A DNA stretch of 19,662 nt, taken from contig JAAEOP010001285.1 of NCBI GenBank assembly GCA_024223125.1, forward strand, positions 1-19,662, in the 5' to 3' direction. The notes beneath the pieces are model-generated. The model searched no databases, was not told the origin of the DNA, and saw only the letters and a list, made by a program, of their open reading frames with translations. Within the stretch, counting starts at the first letter, position 1, and each line of letters opens with the position of its first letter. A program made the translations under genes and the position numbers. This stretch comes from Chloroflexota bacterium (GTDB lineage: Bacteria > Chloroflexota > Anaerolineae > Promineifilales > Promineifilaceae). Below are positions 1-8,470 of the stretch, in pieces.

Positions 1-1870
1 CCCGTTTTGGGCCAACATTAAACTTTGCCAGCGCTTCTGACTCAATCAACTCTTCCAGAGCATCAACGATACCGCGCTGTCGAGCGTGGTCATGCGCCCG
101 CTGAACACCCATTTCGTAGGCAATTTTGCTTGAGCCGGGAGAAAATTCGGGTGGGACGTCTTCTCTGGAACGACGTTCAAAGCTGCCGTTGGCAATATAA
201 AATTGAAACAGGGTGATGGCTGCACCGGCAATGGCAATAACAAAGAGCGCGTCGGTTTTTTGGGTAACCAGTACGGCTGCCATAATATAGCTGGCAATCA
301 TACCGCGTGAACCGGCAAAACGCAGCGATTTGGCTTCGGAAGAGCCAGGCTCAATGCCACGTTTCTTCAGTACATCGTCACGCACAAAAAAGACCGTGGT
401 ACTGGTAATTACAAAGGCGCTGACAAAGCCGAAGGCGTAGTAAGACTCAACCACCACTACCTGGCGGATGATGGGGATAAGCATGGCCGAAATACCCCAG
501 ATAACGGCAATACCGATTCGGTCGTTGGTAAAAAAGCCGGGCAAACGCCCCAGGCGGGCCGCATTGGCGGCAACAGCGGCCCCGCCCACATAACCCCCAC
601 CCTGAGCTAATAATAGAATAATAGCCAAAAGTATGCCGGCAATAAAAAGAAAGCTTTCGCCCGGTGTGCCGCTAATGGCGTCATTCAGAGCGCGGGCAAT
701 GGCAATATCAAGCGAGACCGTTTCTACATACTCCGAGCGGGAAAGGTGCTGAATATCATCTGTGTGGTGTTCGTTTTCCCCCAGTAGTTGTGATACAGCC
801 CGTTCCGCAGGCAGGGTTTGATAGAGTTCGTCCGCCGCCTGACGATCCGCATCTGTTACTACTACATTCTCCGGCGTTACGCCGTTACCCAGCGTCTGAG
901 CCGCGATAATTTCATACTCAATCAGCAGCGTACTGTATCCTTCCGTAGCTGGAATGTCCCATCGCTGGGCCGCGTAAAGCTGCATAATACCTGTGCTAAT
1001 CAAAAAAATAGCGGCCAGGGTCAGGGCCATGCTAATCACTTTCCATTTGGGGCGTGCCGCGTGTTTGCCGCTGGCCGGAATCACCTCGTAGCCGGAAAAG
1101 CCTAACATCGCGCTTGACATGGAGCGAAAGAACAATTGAAAGAACAGCACAGTACCAATGGCCGAAATATCTTGTTGTGCCCGCACAACGTTTTCCACGA
1201 CCCCTGTGGTCTCCAATCGGCTAACAATGCCTTCCGTTAAAATCGCCCACTGCGGATTGGCTGCTGCCAACACACCGACCAGGCTGAGGGCGGCGATGGT
1301 AAACAGGGTAAAGGCGCTGCCGCCAATGAGGAATAACGGCACGGCCCGTTTTGGGCCCATCGCCACCAAGACCACCATAATAAAGAAGGCGTAAAATTCT
1401 GCCAGCAAGATGCGGTAGGGGGCCAGTTCGGGCAAAATGAGCATCGTCACGTCGGCGGCGGAGATTGAACTGATAATGATGGTTAAAATGGCATCGAGAA
1501 AGAACAGACTGGTCCCAATCCACGAGAGCCAACGCATCCACGGGGGGCCAATGGCTTCGACCATCGGCCCGCTGCCACCGGCATTAGGGCGCAAATAGGA
1601 TCCGGCCTTGTAAGCCGGTACAATGCCCAAAAACAGCAAGGCTGACAAGACAATGAAGGCCCACATCGCAATCTGATGGTAGCCGCCTGCACCGTGAATG
1701 GCCAGCAGCGTTTGATAAGCAGCCACGCTAAAGGCATCAGCGGCAATCTCAAAAATCAGGGCCAGAATACCCAACCCTGCACCGCCCAATAGCAGCCCTT
1801 CAACCACCAGGCGCGGTAATTGTCTCTTAGCTTCCTGACGTTCGAGGGGGTTAACATAGCTTTTTAACAT
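1..1870 (-). CDS. APC-superfamily amino acid permease-like transporter (partial, 3' end outside window)
   Basis: An open frame runs from ATG at 1870-1868 to the left edge with no stop, at least 623 codons. A GGAGGG Shine-Dalgarno lies 7 bases upstream. The product is strongly hydrophobic with about a dozen membrane segments. Early segments include the run GSYLRPNAGGSGPMVEAIGP, then a GFSGYEVIPASGK stretch resembling the APC signature in which a Gly-Tyr-Glu turn precedes a charged loop. A hydrophilic insertion of about 80 residues, rich in Glu, Asp and Gln, sits near residues 315-395. After the last helices the chain continues as a charged tail, so a cytoplasmic C-terminal domain may follow outside the window. 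Substrate cannot be read from the sequence. A terminator separates it from the carbonic anhydrase gene upstream, so it probably has its own promoter. Family assignment is moderate; the existence of the gene is near certain. Confidence 0.72.
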   Translation of the reverse strand, partial: MLKSYVNPLERQEAKRQLPRLVVEGLLLGGAGLGILALIFEIAADAFSVAAYQTLLAIHGAGGYHQIAMWAFIVLSALLFLGIVPAYKAGSYLRPNAGGSGPMVEAIGPPWMRWLSWIGTSLFFLDAILTIIISSISAADVTMLILPELAPYRILLAEFYAFFIMVVLVAMGPKRAVPLFLIGGSAFTLFTIAALSLVGVLAAANPQWAILTEGIVSRLETTGVVENVVRAQQDISAIGTVLFFQLFFRSMSSAMLGFSGYEVIPASGKHAARPKWKVISMALTLAAIFLISTGIMQLYAAQRWDIPATEGYSTLLIEYEIIAAQTLGNGVTPENVVVTDADRQAADELYQTLPAERAVSQLLGENEHHTDDIQHLSRSEYVETVSLDIAIARALNDAISGTPGESFLFIAGILLAIILLLAQGGGYVGGAAVAANAARLGRLPGFFTNDRIGIAVIWGISAMLIPIIRQVVVVESYYAFGFVSAFVITSTTVFFVRDDVLKKRGIEPGSSEAKSLRFAGSRGMIASYIMAAVLVTQKTDALFVIAIAGAAITLFQFYIANGSFERRSREDVPPEFSPGSSKIAYEMGVQRAHDHARQRGIVDALEELIESEALAKFNVGPKR

Positions 1871-1975
1871 CTTTATACCCTCCGTGTGTGGATGGATTTA
1901 CATTGTTCAAATCCTGCCAGATAGCAGAGGCCCATATCGCCAGTCTGATTGAAAGGATTTAACAAACATCACATC

Positions 1976-2004
1976 AAAAACCTCGCCTGTTGGGGCAGGC
2001 GGGG
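1976..2004 (-). terminator. Rho-independent terminator after the carbonic anhydrase gene
   Basis: On the minus strand a 9-bp GC-rich stem (CCCCGCCTG with CAGGCGAGG, one G-T wobble) closes a six-base loop and is followed at once by TTTTTG. It lies about 40 bases after the stop of the carbonic anhydrase gene and 106 bases before the permease start, so it should separate the two transcripts. Confidence 0.82.
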
Positions 2005-2043
2005 AAGATAAAGCGATTTTGCGTTCTGGACGCAAATTTCTGG

Positions 2044-3129
2044 TTAAACTGTTTTGCGGCGGTATAAAAATAGTAGGCCGGCTACAGCAACCAATAGCCC
2101 AACACCAACCAGGACATTGGTAACCGGGAAAGGCTGTCCGCCACTGACTGGCAAGGTTTGCGGGGTGACTTCTCCGGCTTGAGGGAAGGTCCGAGCATTG
2201 AGTGGCTGTACAGGGCGATAGTTGCCGTTGCAAATCTGCTCAAAGGCCGAAATTTGCGCGTCGGAGAGTTCAACCGGAGTACTCATCACAAACCAGCTTA
2301 CCCCTTCGGTGCAGGGCGGCGTGGTGAAGGAACCGTTGTAACGGTAATAGCCGCGGTCCTGAGGGAGTAAATCATCAGCATTGACGGTAACGCCGCCGAT
2401 GGTTTCCGCCTCACTTTCTTGAGCCGGCAGGTTATCAAACATAGGGGTATAGGCCGCGTTTTCACCACCGTTATTGAGCATAACCCCAACTACAGCAAAA
2501 TTGCCGTCGTCGCTCTGGTGAACCAGGTGCATTTCCATAGGGGAATAGTTACCGTTGATTGTATGTTCACTGAGAGCATGGAAATGGAACTGGAGAAGAT
2601 TATATGGTTTGCCGTCAACTTCAATTGAGCTACCCTCATCATAGTTAGCCTGAATGGTGTGGCCGTTATTAAGGATATTGAGGGCGCTTGGTTGATAATT
2701 AAACACAATATCGGCCGGATTGACCGATGTTTTGACGGCGTGCTGGACCAGCCAGTTGGGGGCAATCCGTTTCGTAACCCCGATTAAATTTTGAAGAGTT
2801 TCTGGTCTCACAAAATGCCAGACTAACAGGCCCACAACCAGCCCCGCTATTGCTAGCAATAACGCCAGAGCGTAGTGTGCTCCCAGCACTGGCCGAAGCT
2901 GGTGAAATAGGGGACTGTTCCCGGGATTGTTCAACCTATCCACCAACAGGGATATCTTCAGTATTCCAAACAATCCGACTACCGCCAATACCAAGAAAAA
3001 TTTCTGATAAAAGTGTCGTCGCTCAAGCCAGGCTGTTATCCGGCGTCGCCACAACTTGTTGAATTCTGGCGTGAATTTTTTGAGTGGATTTTCTTGCTGA
3101 GCGGGCTTTGATTTGTGCATATCCATCAT
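2044..3129 (-). CDS. Membrane-anchored alpha-class carbonic anhydrase with unusual N terminus
   Basis: 361 residues. It should interconvert CO2 and bicarbonate outside the membrane. Alpha-class landmarks are clear: zinc ligands His182 and His184 in QFHFH and His201 in EMHLVH, Glu188 in SEHT, proton-shuttle His157 in NNGH, and Thr269/Thr270 in FTTPP. The part of the domain before NYQPSALNI, which normally carries the tryptophan-rich start and the QSPI motif, is not recognisable. Instead there are about 130 residues with a basic start and two membrane helices (about 43-63 and 84-107). The C terminus has LPVSG (326-330), a hydrophobic helix and RRK, like a sortase sorting signal or a simple anchor. 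The start is the first of two adjacent ATGs; no strong ribosome site is seen. It lies 17 bases after the pentapeptide gene, so the two are probably co-transcribed. Confidence 0.9.
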   Translation of the reverse strand: MMDMHKSKPAQQENPLKKFTPEFNKLWRRRITAWLERRHFYQKFFLVLAVVGLFGILKISLLVDRLNNPGNSPLFHQLRPVLGAHYALALLLAIAGLVVGLLVWHFVRPETLQNLIGVTKRIAPNWLVQHAVKTSVNPADIVFNYQPSALNILNNGHTIQANYDEGSSIEVDGKPYNLLQFHFHALSEHTINGNYSPMEMHLVHQSDDGNFAVVGVMLNNGGENAAYTPMFDNLPAQESEAETIGGVTVNADDLLPQDRGYYRYNGSFTTPPCTEGVSWFVMSTPVELSDAQISAFEQICNGNYRPVQPLNARTFPQAGEVTPQTLPVSGGQPFPVTNVLVGVGLLVAVAGLLFLYRRKTV

Positions 3130-3146
3130 TGTCTTTCTGTCTCTTA

Positions 3147-3647
3147 TTACTTACCTGCTGTAGCTCCGGTTTCTCTGTAATCAAAGTTTTCCGGCCACGT
3201 TGTCTTATCGCTATACCTTGCCCCACACAAATCGGCCTGGTTCAGGTCAGCCTCACTCAAGTTGGCCCGATTTAAAATAGCGCCTCTCAAATCGGCCCTG
3301 AACAGATCGGCCCCACTCAAATTAGCTTCACTCAAGTTGGCCTCTACCAGATTGGCCATAAACAGGGTGCCCCAACTCAGGTTAGCCTCATGCAGGTCGG
3401 TTCCACCCAGGTCGGCAAAACCCAGGCTGGTTGCAGTCAAATTGGCCTGGCTGAAATCGGCTCCACTCAGATTGGCCCCGGTCAAATTAGCCAATCTCAA
3501 GTTGGCCCGACTCAAATCGACTCCGCTTAAGTTGACTCCTGCCAGATCGGTCTGGCTCAGGTCAACCCCGTGCAGGTCTATCCATTCACTCTTCTCACGA
3601 GCCGATTTGATGATTTGTTCAATTTTCTCTCGGGTTAGTTTTGCCAT
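3147..3647 (-). CDS. Pentapeptide repeat protein (intact copy)
   Basis: 166 residues. After an N-terminal helix ([19 protein letters not shown]) about 23 pentapeptides of the A(D/N)LXX type run from residue 25 to 140, with Leu or Phe at every fifth position, which predicts a right-handed quadrilateral beta-helix. The end carries the common cap sequence [15 protein letters not shown]. No signal peptide or membrane segment is seen, so it is probably cytoplasmic. The ATG at 3647 has GGAGG about 10 bases upstream. It lies between the DUF47 gene (99 bases) and the carbonic anhydrase gene (17 bases). A frameshifted relative lies on the other side of the phosphate transporter at 5733-6151. The family has no single function (gyrase protection, scaffolds, unknown roles), so no specific role is assigned. 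Confidence 0.92.
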   Translation of the reverse strand: MAKLTREKIEQIIKSAREKSEWIDLHGVDLSQTDLAGVNLSGVDLSRANLRLANLTGANLSGADFSQANLTATSLGFADLGGTDLHEANLSWGTLFMANLVEANLSEANLSGADLFRADLRGAILNRANLSEADLNQADLCGARYSDKTTWPENFDYRETGATAGK

Positions 3648-3746
3648 AGGTCCATTCCTCCATTTCTATTTATTTCTACCTCAATTGCTTTTGGACGGCG
3701 GCGTCAGGATGCAATAGGAATACTTTGCTTCAGATGGGACTCTGTT

Positions 3747-4445
3747 TCAGGAGATCTTGACGATGATATCGTGCAAACTTTCGCCGGCTTCCGCTATCCG
3801 ATCTGCGCCGTTAGATATATGCCGGTAGATTTCACGGCGTTTGAATATATCAACAATTACCAGTAGTGCTTTGGCCCCGGACCCTTCCTCATTACTCTTC
3901 AGAGATTGGATATGCTCATCTAATCTAAACAAGTCGGCAATTGCTCGGCGATAGGTCTTTTCGGTTCTGCGTTCGGCTTTGCGTGCGGCCAGAGCATCTT
4001 CTTCGGCCAGTGCGGGAGTAGTCGACAACTTTCTGTATCCCCGTTGCAGGGCCTCCGCTCCCTCTTGCAGCAGTATAGCCATCTCTAACATATGGTGATC
4101 CGGCTTTAAGTCCAGTATTTCCATCTCCCGCACCGTTGTTTTAGCGTAGTTGAGCGCCTGGTCTACCGTGACGATAGCCCGGTAGATGTCTTCCCGATCC
4201 ATGGGGGTAGCGAAGGCTGTGTTCAGAATATCGATATTGCGAGCTTTCAGTTCATCACCTCTATGTTCAATTTTCCGCACTTGCTTTCCTTGTTCAGCAG
4301 TACCTTCTTGCATATACTCAACAAAAGCCTCCAAACCCTCTACTACCACGTCGCATTGCTCATTGACCAAGACGTAGAAGTCCGGCATACGTGGAAAGAC
4401 CCGCCCTATTAACCTGGAAATCCCCGAATTGTTATGTCCACTCAT
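3747..4445 (-). CDS. DUF47 family PhoU-like protein, partner of PiT transporter
   Basis: 232 residues, almost all alpha-helical and rich in Glu, Arg and Lys, with no membrane segment. The pattern (RVFPRMPDFYVLVNEQCDVV near the start, KIEHRGDELKARNIDILNTAF at about 58-78, the DREDIYRAI loop at about 84-92, and RREIYRHISNGADRIAEAGE near the end) matches DUF47 proteins, which are PhoU-like coiled bundles encoded beside PiT transporters in many bacteria and archaea and thought to modulate phosphate uptake. A strong AGGAGG lies 5 bases before the ATG at 4445. It is transcribed after the PiT gene, as in typical pit operons, but the 229-base gap is wide because it holds a MITE-like inverted repeat. 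Confidence 0.92.
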   Translation of the reverse strand: MSGHNNSGISRLIGRVFPRMPDFYVLVNEQCDVVVEGLEAFVEYMQEGTAEQGKQVRKIEHRGDELKARNIDILNTAFATPMDREDIYRAIVTVDQALNYAKTTVREMEILDLKPDHHMLEMAILLQEGAEALQRGYRKLSTTPALAEEDALAARKAERRTEKTYRRAIADLFRLDEHIQSLKSNEEGSGAKALLVIVDIFKRREIYRHISNGADRIAEAGESLHDIIVKIS

Positions 4446-4485
4446 AATTACCTCCTCTTTCAGAACAATGCATAAATCTAATAAT

Positions 4486-4631
4486 TTCAGTACTTACGCA
4501 GTTGGTCGTTTAAATGTCATTTCGAGCGACGTAGGAGCGAGAAATCCCTGAAAACTTGTCTTGCAAACATAGGTTCTAGGGATTTCTCGTCGTAAACTCC
4601 TCGAAATGACATGAACTGCGTAAGTACTGAA
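4486..4631. repeat. 146-bp MITE-like inverted repeat element
   Basis: The ends are perfect 18-bp inverted repeats (TTCAGTACTTACGCAGTT at 4486-4503 and its complement at 4614-4631). Inside lies a second, imperfect arm pair (ATGTCATTTCGAGCGACG at about 4514 and its counterpart CTCCTCGAAATGACAT ending near 4612), with GAGAAATCCCT facing AGGGATTTCTC. The whole element could fold into one long hairpin. It has no coding capacity and separates the PiT and DUF47 genes. The TCATTTCGAGC core resembles repeats I associate with many bacterial genomes. No convincing target-site duplication is visible. Confidence 0.88.
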
Positions 4632-4674
4632 TTTGTTGGCGCGTATTATAAAAGACCGGCCAAGTTTGGTACTC

Positions 4675-5709
4675 TTAACCCAGGGGCCAGCGGATCAAAA
4701 AATAGATGACAATAGAGACTACAGCTGCGCTTGGCATTGTAATCACCCATGTGCTGACGATTTCATTGGCCTTGGCCCAACGCACGGCCTTGGGGCGTTC
4801 GGAAGCGCCAAGGCCCATAATAGAGGAACTCACCACATGCGTGGTGGAGACCGGGGCGCCGGCCACAGCCGAAAATAATATTACCGTGGCTGATGTTAGC
4901 TGCGCATTCAGAGCATGCAAGGGACGCACTTTGTAAATGCCGAACCCAACCGTGCGTACGATACGCCAGCCGCCGGACAGGATACCCAGGGTAATGGCTG
5001 TGGCGCAGAGCAGCACCACCCAGAAGGGCACTTCGAATTTTGGAATGAAGCCCCCCAGAACCAGTACCATCGTGATAACCCCCATACTCTTCTGGGCATC
5101 ATTGGCGCCGTGGGCAAAGGCCAGCCCGGCTGAAGTAACGAACTGAGAACGGCGTAAATAGGTATTGATGGTTGGTTTGCTCCCTCGTAGCATCAGACCG
5201 GTAAAACGGTGCAGAACAAATCCAACCCAGAAACCAATGATCGGCGAAATGACCAGCGCCAAAATTACCTTGGTAACGCCGGTTAAATGCCCATGCGCCA
5301 ACTCAGAAAAACCCCACACCACGTGGTCAAACCCGGCAGATACCACTACAGCTCCTACAAGTCCGCCCACCAACGCATGAGAAGACGAGGAGGGAATACC
5401 GAACCACCAGGTAATCAGGTTCCAGGTAATTGCCCCTATTATGCCGCACAGGATAATGAGCGTAGCCGATAGAGGCTCAAGATCCCCGATGTCTACAAAC
5501 TTGCCAATGGTGTTGGCCACCGCCGTGCCCCCCAGAATTGGGCCGAGAAACTCAAAGACGGCAACCACAACCACAGCCTGGACAGGCGTCATGGCCCGGG
5601 AAGCAATCACCGTGGCAACGATGTTCGAGGCATCGTGAAACCCATTTGTGTAGTCGAAGAATACTATGACGATAACAGTGATAATTACAACGATGACAAG
5701 AATATCCAT
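4675..5709 (-). CDS. pit: Inorganic phosphate transporter, PiT family
   Basis: 344 residues from ATG at 5709, chosen over an upstream in-frame ATG at 5736 because GAGGAG lies 5 bases before it and the protein then begins with a hydrophobic helix. PiT transporters are membrane proteins that take up phosphate or metal-phosphate with protons or sodium. Family signatures are present in both inverted halves: FDYTNGFHDASNIVATVI near residue 20, GIPSSSSHALVGG near 105-117, HGANDAQKSMG near the middle and APVSTTHVVSSSIMG in the second half. About ten membrane segments are visible. Next downstream is the DUF47 gene, its usual partner, beyond an inserted repeat. Upstream, 23 bases away, is a broken pentapeptide gene. 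Confidence 0.95.
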   Translation of the reverse strand: MDILVIVVIITVIVIVFFDYTNGFHDASNIVATVIASRAMTPVQAVVVVAVFEFLGPILGGTAVANTIGKFVDIGDLEPLSATLIILCGIIGAITWNLITWWFGIPSSSSHALVGGLVGAVVVSAGFDHVVWGFSELAHGHLTGVTKVILALVISPIIGFWVGFVLHRFTGLMLRGSKPTINTYLRRSQFVTSAGLAFAHGANDAQKSMGVITMVLVLGGFIPKFEVPFWVVLLCATAITLGILSGGWRIVRTVGFGIYKVRPLHALNAQLTSATVILFSAVAGAPVSTTHVVSSSIMGLGASERPKAVRWAKANEIVSTWVITMPSAAVVSIVIYFLIRWPLG

Positions 5710-5732
5710 TAATGCTCCTCTTTTTCTAAAGC

Positions 5733-6151
5733 TCAATCTTCGTAGTACGCACCGATGTGTGTGGGGTCAAAGCCCTCCGACCACCTGGTAAGATTGTCAT
5801 ACCTTACCTCATGCAAATTGGCTCTGCTCAGGCCGATCCCGTTGAGGTCTGCCATTTTAAGGTTGGCTCCGCTGAGATCTGCCCGTTTGAAATTTGCTCC
5901 GCTAAGGTCCGCTTTCATTAAGTTTGCGCCCTTAAGATTTGCCCCCCTGAGATCCGCACCGTTAAGACTTGCTCCTCTAAGGTCGGCTCTGTTAAGATCT
6001 GCTCCAAATGCAGATTGGTTCCGTTCAGATTGGCCCGCCGTAAGTTAACCCCCGGTAGATTAACCCGCTCCAAATCAACTCCGGCCAGGCTTGGTGTTTC
6101 ACGGCTGTAGTGGCCGAATTTTATGATTTCAATGGCTTCTTCTCGATTCAT
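5733..6151 (-). pseudogene. Pentapeptide repeat protein gene broken by a frameshift
   Basis: The start is probably ATG 6151 (MNREEAIEIIKFGHY), preceded by GGAG and matching the N-terminal helix of the intact relative at 3147-3647; an upstream in-frame ATG at 6244 would overlap the chloride channel gene. The first frame gives [25 protein letters not shown] and then leaves the repeat pattern. The pattern resumes at once in another frame ([19 protein letters not shown] and so on) to a [14 protein letters not shown] cap and a stop at 5733. Removing two bases near 6006-6007 restores perfect five-residue spacing (NLH-GADL). The remainder is clean, so the break is recent, a sequencing or assembly error, or a tolerated frameshift. 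Restored length is about 138 residues. Confidence 0.8.
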
Positions 6152-6219
6152 CACGCTCCAATCCCTATTCTTATAAAAAAATTGAGTCTTAATTTGCCCC
6201 TTGCTATCGGACACTTTCA

Positions 6220-8403
6220 CTAAATTGCGCTCTCGTTCGGCCAAGGGTTTTTCCCGGGTTGATCGGTGCTGGTGGCCTCGGCACCCAATACCTGTTCCGG
6301 CTCACCGTGCAAGCAGTGGTGTAGCTTTTCCGTATCTTTGCTGCGGATAAAAGCGGTAATGTGGTCGTCCGGCTGAAAAATGGTATCACCATGGGGGATA
6401 AGTACCCGGCCATCCCGCCGAATTGAGATTAAGATACACTCATTGGGTAGATTTGGAGCCAGGTCTTGCACCATTTTGCCAATGACTGCATCCTGAGACT
6501 GCAAAGTTAAATCAGTAAATTCGGTGCCGTCCAGGTTACGCAACTGCATTCGCTGGGTGTGATGTTGCAGTTTGGCTCGACGTGATAAAGCCAGGTTATA
6601 GGCGCGAATAATATCAGCTCGCCGGATTACACCCAGCAGATGATTGGGGTTATCCTGGGAGACAACCGGCAGGGTGCCTAATCCGCGTGGACTCATCCGG
6701 TTCAGGGTCTCGTCAATTGTTTCATCGGGAAAGGCGATCAGTAGCTGTTGCCGGGGGGTTCCAATTTCGGCAGCGGTTGTGGTACGCGACATATCTTGAA
6801 TGACGGCCCGATCTATGTCACCAACGGTCACAATGCCCCACAGTTCTCCCCTCTGGTCGAGAACCGGCAGGCTGTGATGGTGCGTCCGGCTGAAAACATC
6901 CATCAATTCACTCACAGACAGGTCCAGGGCAACCGTATCCGTATCGAGCCGCATAACCTCCTCCACCGCCACTCCCTGCAAGACATCCACATCGCGTCCC
7001 CTTTGCAAACGAATGCCACGCCGGGAAAGTTTGAGAGTGTAAATCGACTCGCCGCCCAACATCCACTGCCCCAACAAAGTGGCGATAACCACTGTCAGCA
7101 TTAGCGGCAGGATGATGCGATAATCGCCGGTTAGCTCAAACAGGATCAGAACAGCCGTAATCGGTGCGCGAGCAGCCGCAGCAAAGACAGCGCCCATTCC
7201 AACCAGAGCATACGCCCCCGGCGGAGCAGCAACCCCAGGAAATATAAGGTTGACGATGAGAGCAAAGGCCCCACCTAGCATAGCCCCCATAAACAGCGAA
7301 GGTGCGAAAACGCCGCCTGATCCCCCTGAACCCAGAGTCAAGCTGGTGGCAATCAGTTTTAACACCAATAATGTCAAAACCGCGGTCAGCGTCAGATGAT
7401 TTCCCAACGCATCCTCTATGACACCATAACCGACGTTAAACACTTGCGGCAGACGATACCACCAGATGCTTGTTACTTGGGGGTAAGACAGAGCTAATAT
7501 GCCCAGTAGCACACCGCCAACCGCGGGCTTCACCCATTCAGGGATCCGCTTCCATTTATCAAACAGGTCTTCTGACCAGTAGAGCGACCGGGTAAAAGTT
7601 GCGCCCACCACGGCTGCCAGCAGGCCCAGAAGGGCGTAAAAACCGTACTCCCAGGTGCTATTGAGGCCGTATTCGGTAGGAATCGCAAAAGCCGGGATGT
7701 TGCCGAATACTGCCCGTCCAATGACGCTGGCGGCTACAGCCGAGATAACAACTGAGCTAAAGTACCGCACGTTGAACTCACCCAGGATAACTTCCAGGGC
7801 AAAGATGACTCCGGCAATGGGTGCGTTAAAGGTAGCCGCAATACCGCCGGCCGCGCCACAGGCCACCAGATTGCGAACACGATCTTCCGGCAAGTGTAAA
7901 AACTGGCCCAAGGATGAACCCAGGGCTGACCCAATCTGGACAATCGGCCCCTCGCGTCCCACCGATCCGCCACTGCCAATGGAAAGGGAAGAAGCCAGAG
8001 ACTTAATCAGGGCTACAATCGGGCGAATCCGCCCTCCGCGCAAAGCGACGGCCTCCATCACTTCCGGTACGCCGTGGCCCTTGGCTTCTGGCGCAAAAAA
8101 GTAGATCAGTAAACCAACCAACAATCCGCCAATGGTCGGTACAAAAATGATATATGCCTTGCCCCAACTTTCGGTCAGGCTGGGGATTAAATCATACCCC
8201 ACCCAGCCAACTGCCTGAATGAGATAGCGAAAGGCCACAGCGCCCAGACCCGTGCCTATCCCAACCAAAAGCGCCGTTCCTATTAGAACCATTTCGGACG
8301 AAGGTTGCCACCGATCCAACAAGTTGCCTAAATGGACCGAGATATATCCAAAAGAAATTTTTTCGTTGTAAGGTGTTCTGTGTGTACTGCCTGGTTTTGG
8401 CAT
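6220..8403 (-). CDS. ClC-family chloride channel/transporter with two CBS domains and a TrkA-C-like tail
   Basis: 727 residues. The ClC membrane core spans about residues 35-450. Motifs seen are GHGVPEV (109-115, in place of the usual GSGIP), GSGGSVGREGP (143-153, external gating Glu151), FNAPIAGVIFALEV (192-205) and GSGGSGGVFAPSL (358-370). The inner proton glutamate of exchangers is Val205 here, as in many ClC channels. Two CBS domains follow (about 480-540 and 545-605), then a region at about 615-690 resembling a TrkA-C domain (ILISIRRDGRVLIPHGDTIF). These soluble domains normally bind adenine nucleotides or other ligands and gate transport. ATG 8403 has GGAG 7 bases upstream. It follows the yidC remnant by 67 bases. 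Whether it is a channel or exchanger is not settled by sequence. Confidence 0.95.
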   Translation of the reverse strand: MPKPGSTHRTPYNEKISFGYISVHLGNLLDRWQPSSEMVLIGTALLVGIGTGLGAVAFRYLIQAVGWVGYDLIPSLTESWGKAYIIFVPTIGGLLVGLLIYFFAPEAKGHGVPEVMEAVALRGGRIRPIVALIKSLASSLSIGSGGSVGREGPIVQIGSALGSSLGQFLHLPEDRVRNLVACGAAGGIAATFNAPIAGVIFALEVILGEFNVRYFSSVVISAVAASVIGRAVFGNIPAFAIPTEYGLNSTWEYGFYALLGLLAAVVGATFTRSLYWSEDLFDKWKRIPEWVKPAVGGVLLGILALSYPQVTSIWWYRLPQVFNVGYGVIEDALGNHLTLTAVLTLLVLKLIATSLTLGSGGSGGVFAPSLFMGAMLGGAFALIVNLIFPGVAAPPGAYALVGMGAVFAAAARAPITAVLILFELTGDYRIILPLMLTVVIATLLGQWMLGGESIYTLKLSRRGIRLQRGRDVDVLQGVAVEEVMRLDTDTVALDLSVSELMDVFSRTHHHSLPVLDQRGELWGIVTVGDIDRAVIQDMSRTTTAAEIGTPRQQLLIAFPDETIDETLNRMSPRGLGTLPVVSQDNPNHLLGVIRRADIIRAYNLALSRRAKLQHHTQRMQLRNLDGTEFTDLTLQSQDAVIGKMVQDLAPNLPNECILISIRRDGRVLIPHGDTIFQPDDHITAFIRSKDTEKLHHCLHGEPEQVLGAEATSTDQPGKNPWPNESAI

Positions 8404-8470
8404 TAATTAACTCCGCAAAACTTGTTTCTTGTTCTTAAACGCCGGTTTGGGAACAACGCAAAAAATGTGT

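Noticed and set aside
1221..1752. Two shorter minus-strand frames inside the permease
   Set aside because: They are out-of-frame shadows of the permease frame that is continuous from 1870 to the left edge.
3262..3717. Long plus-strand frame rich in APLKLA-type repeats opposite the pentapeptide gene
   Set aside because: It is the antisense image of the pentapeptide codons. The same kind of frame appears at 5755-6048 opposite the other copy. No ribosome site or independent support.
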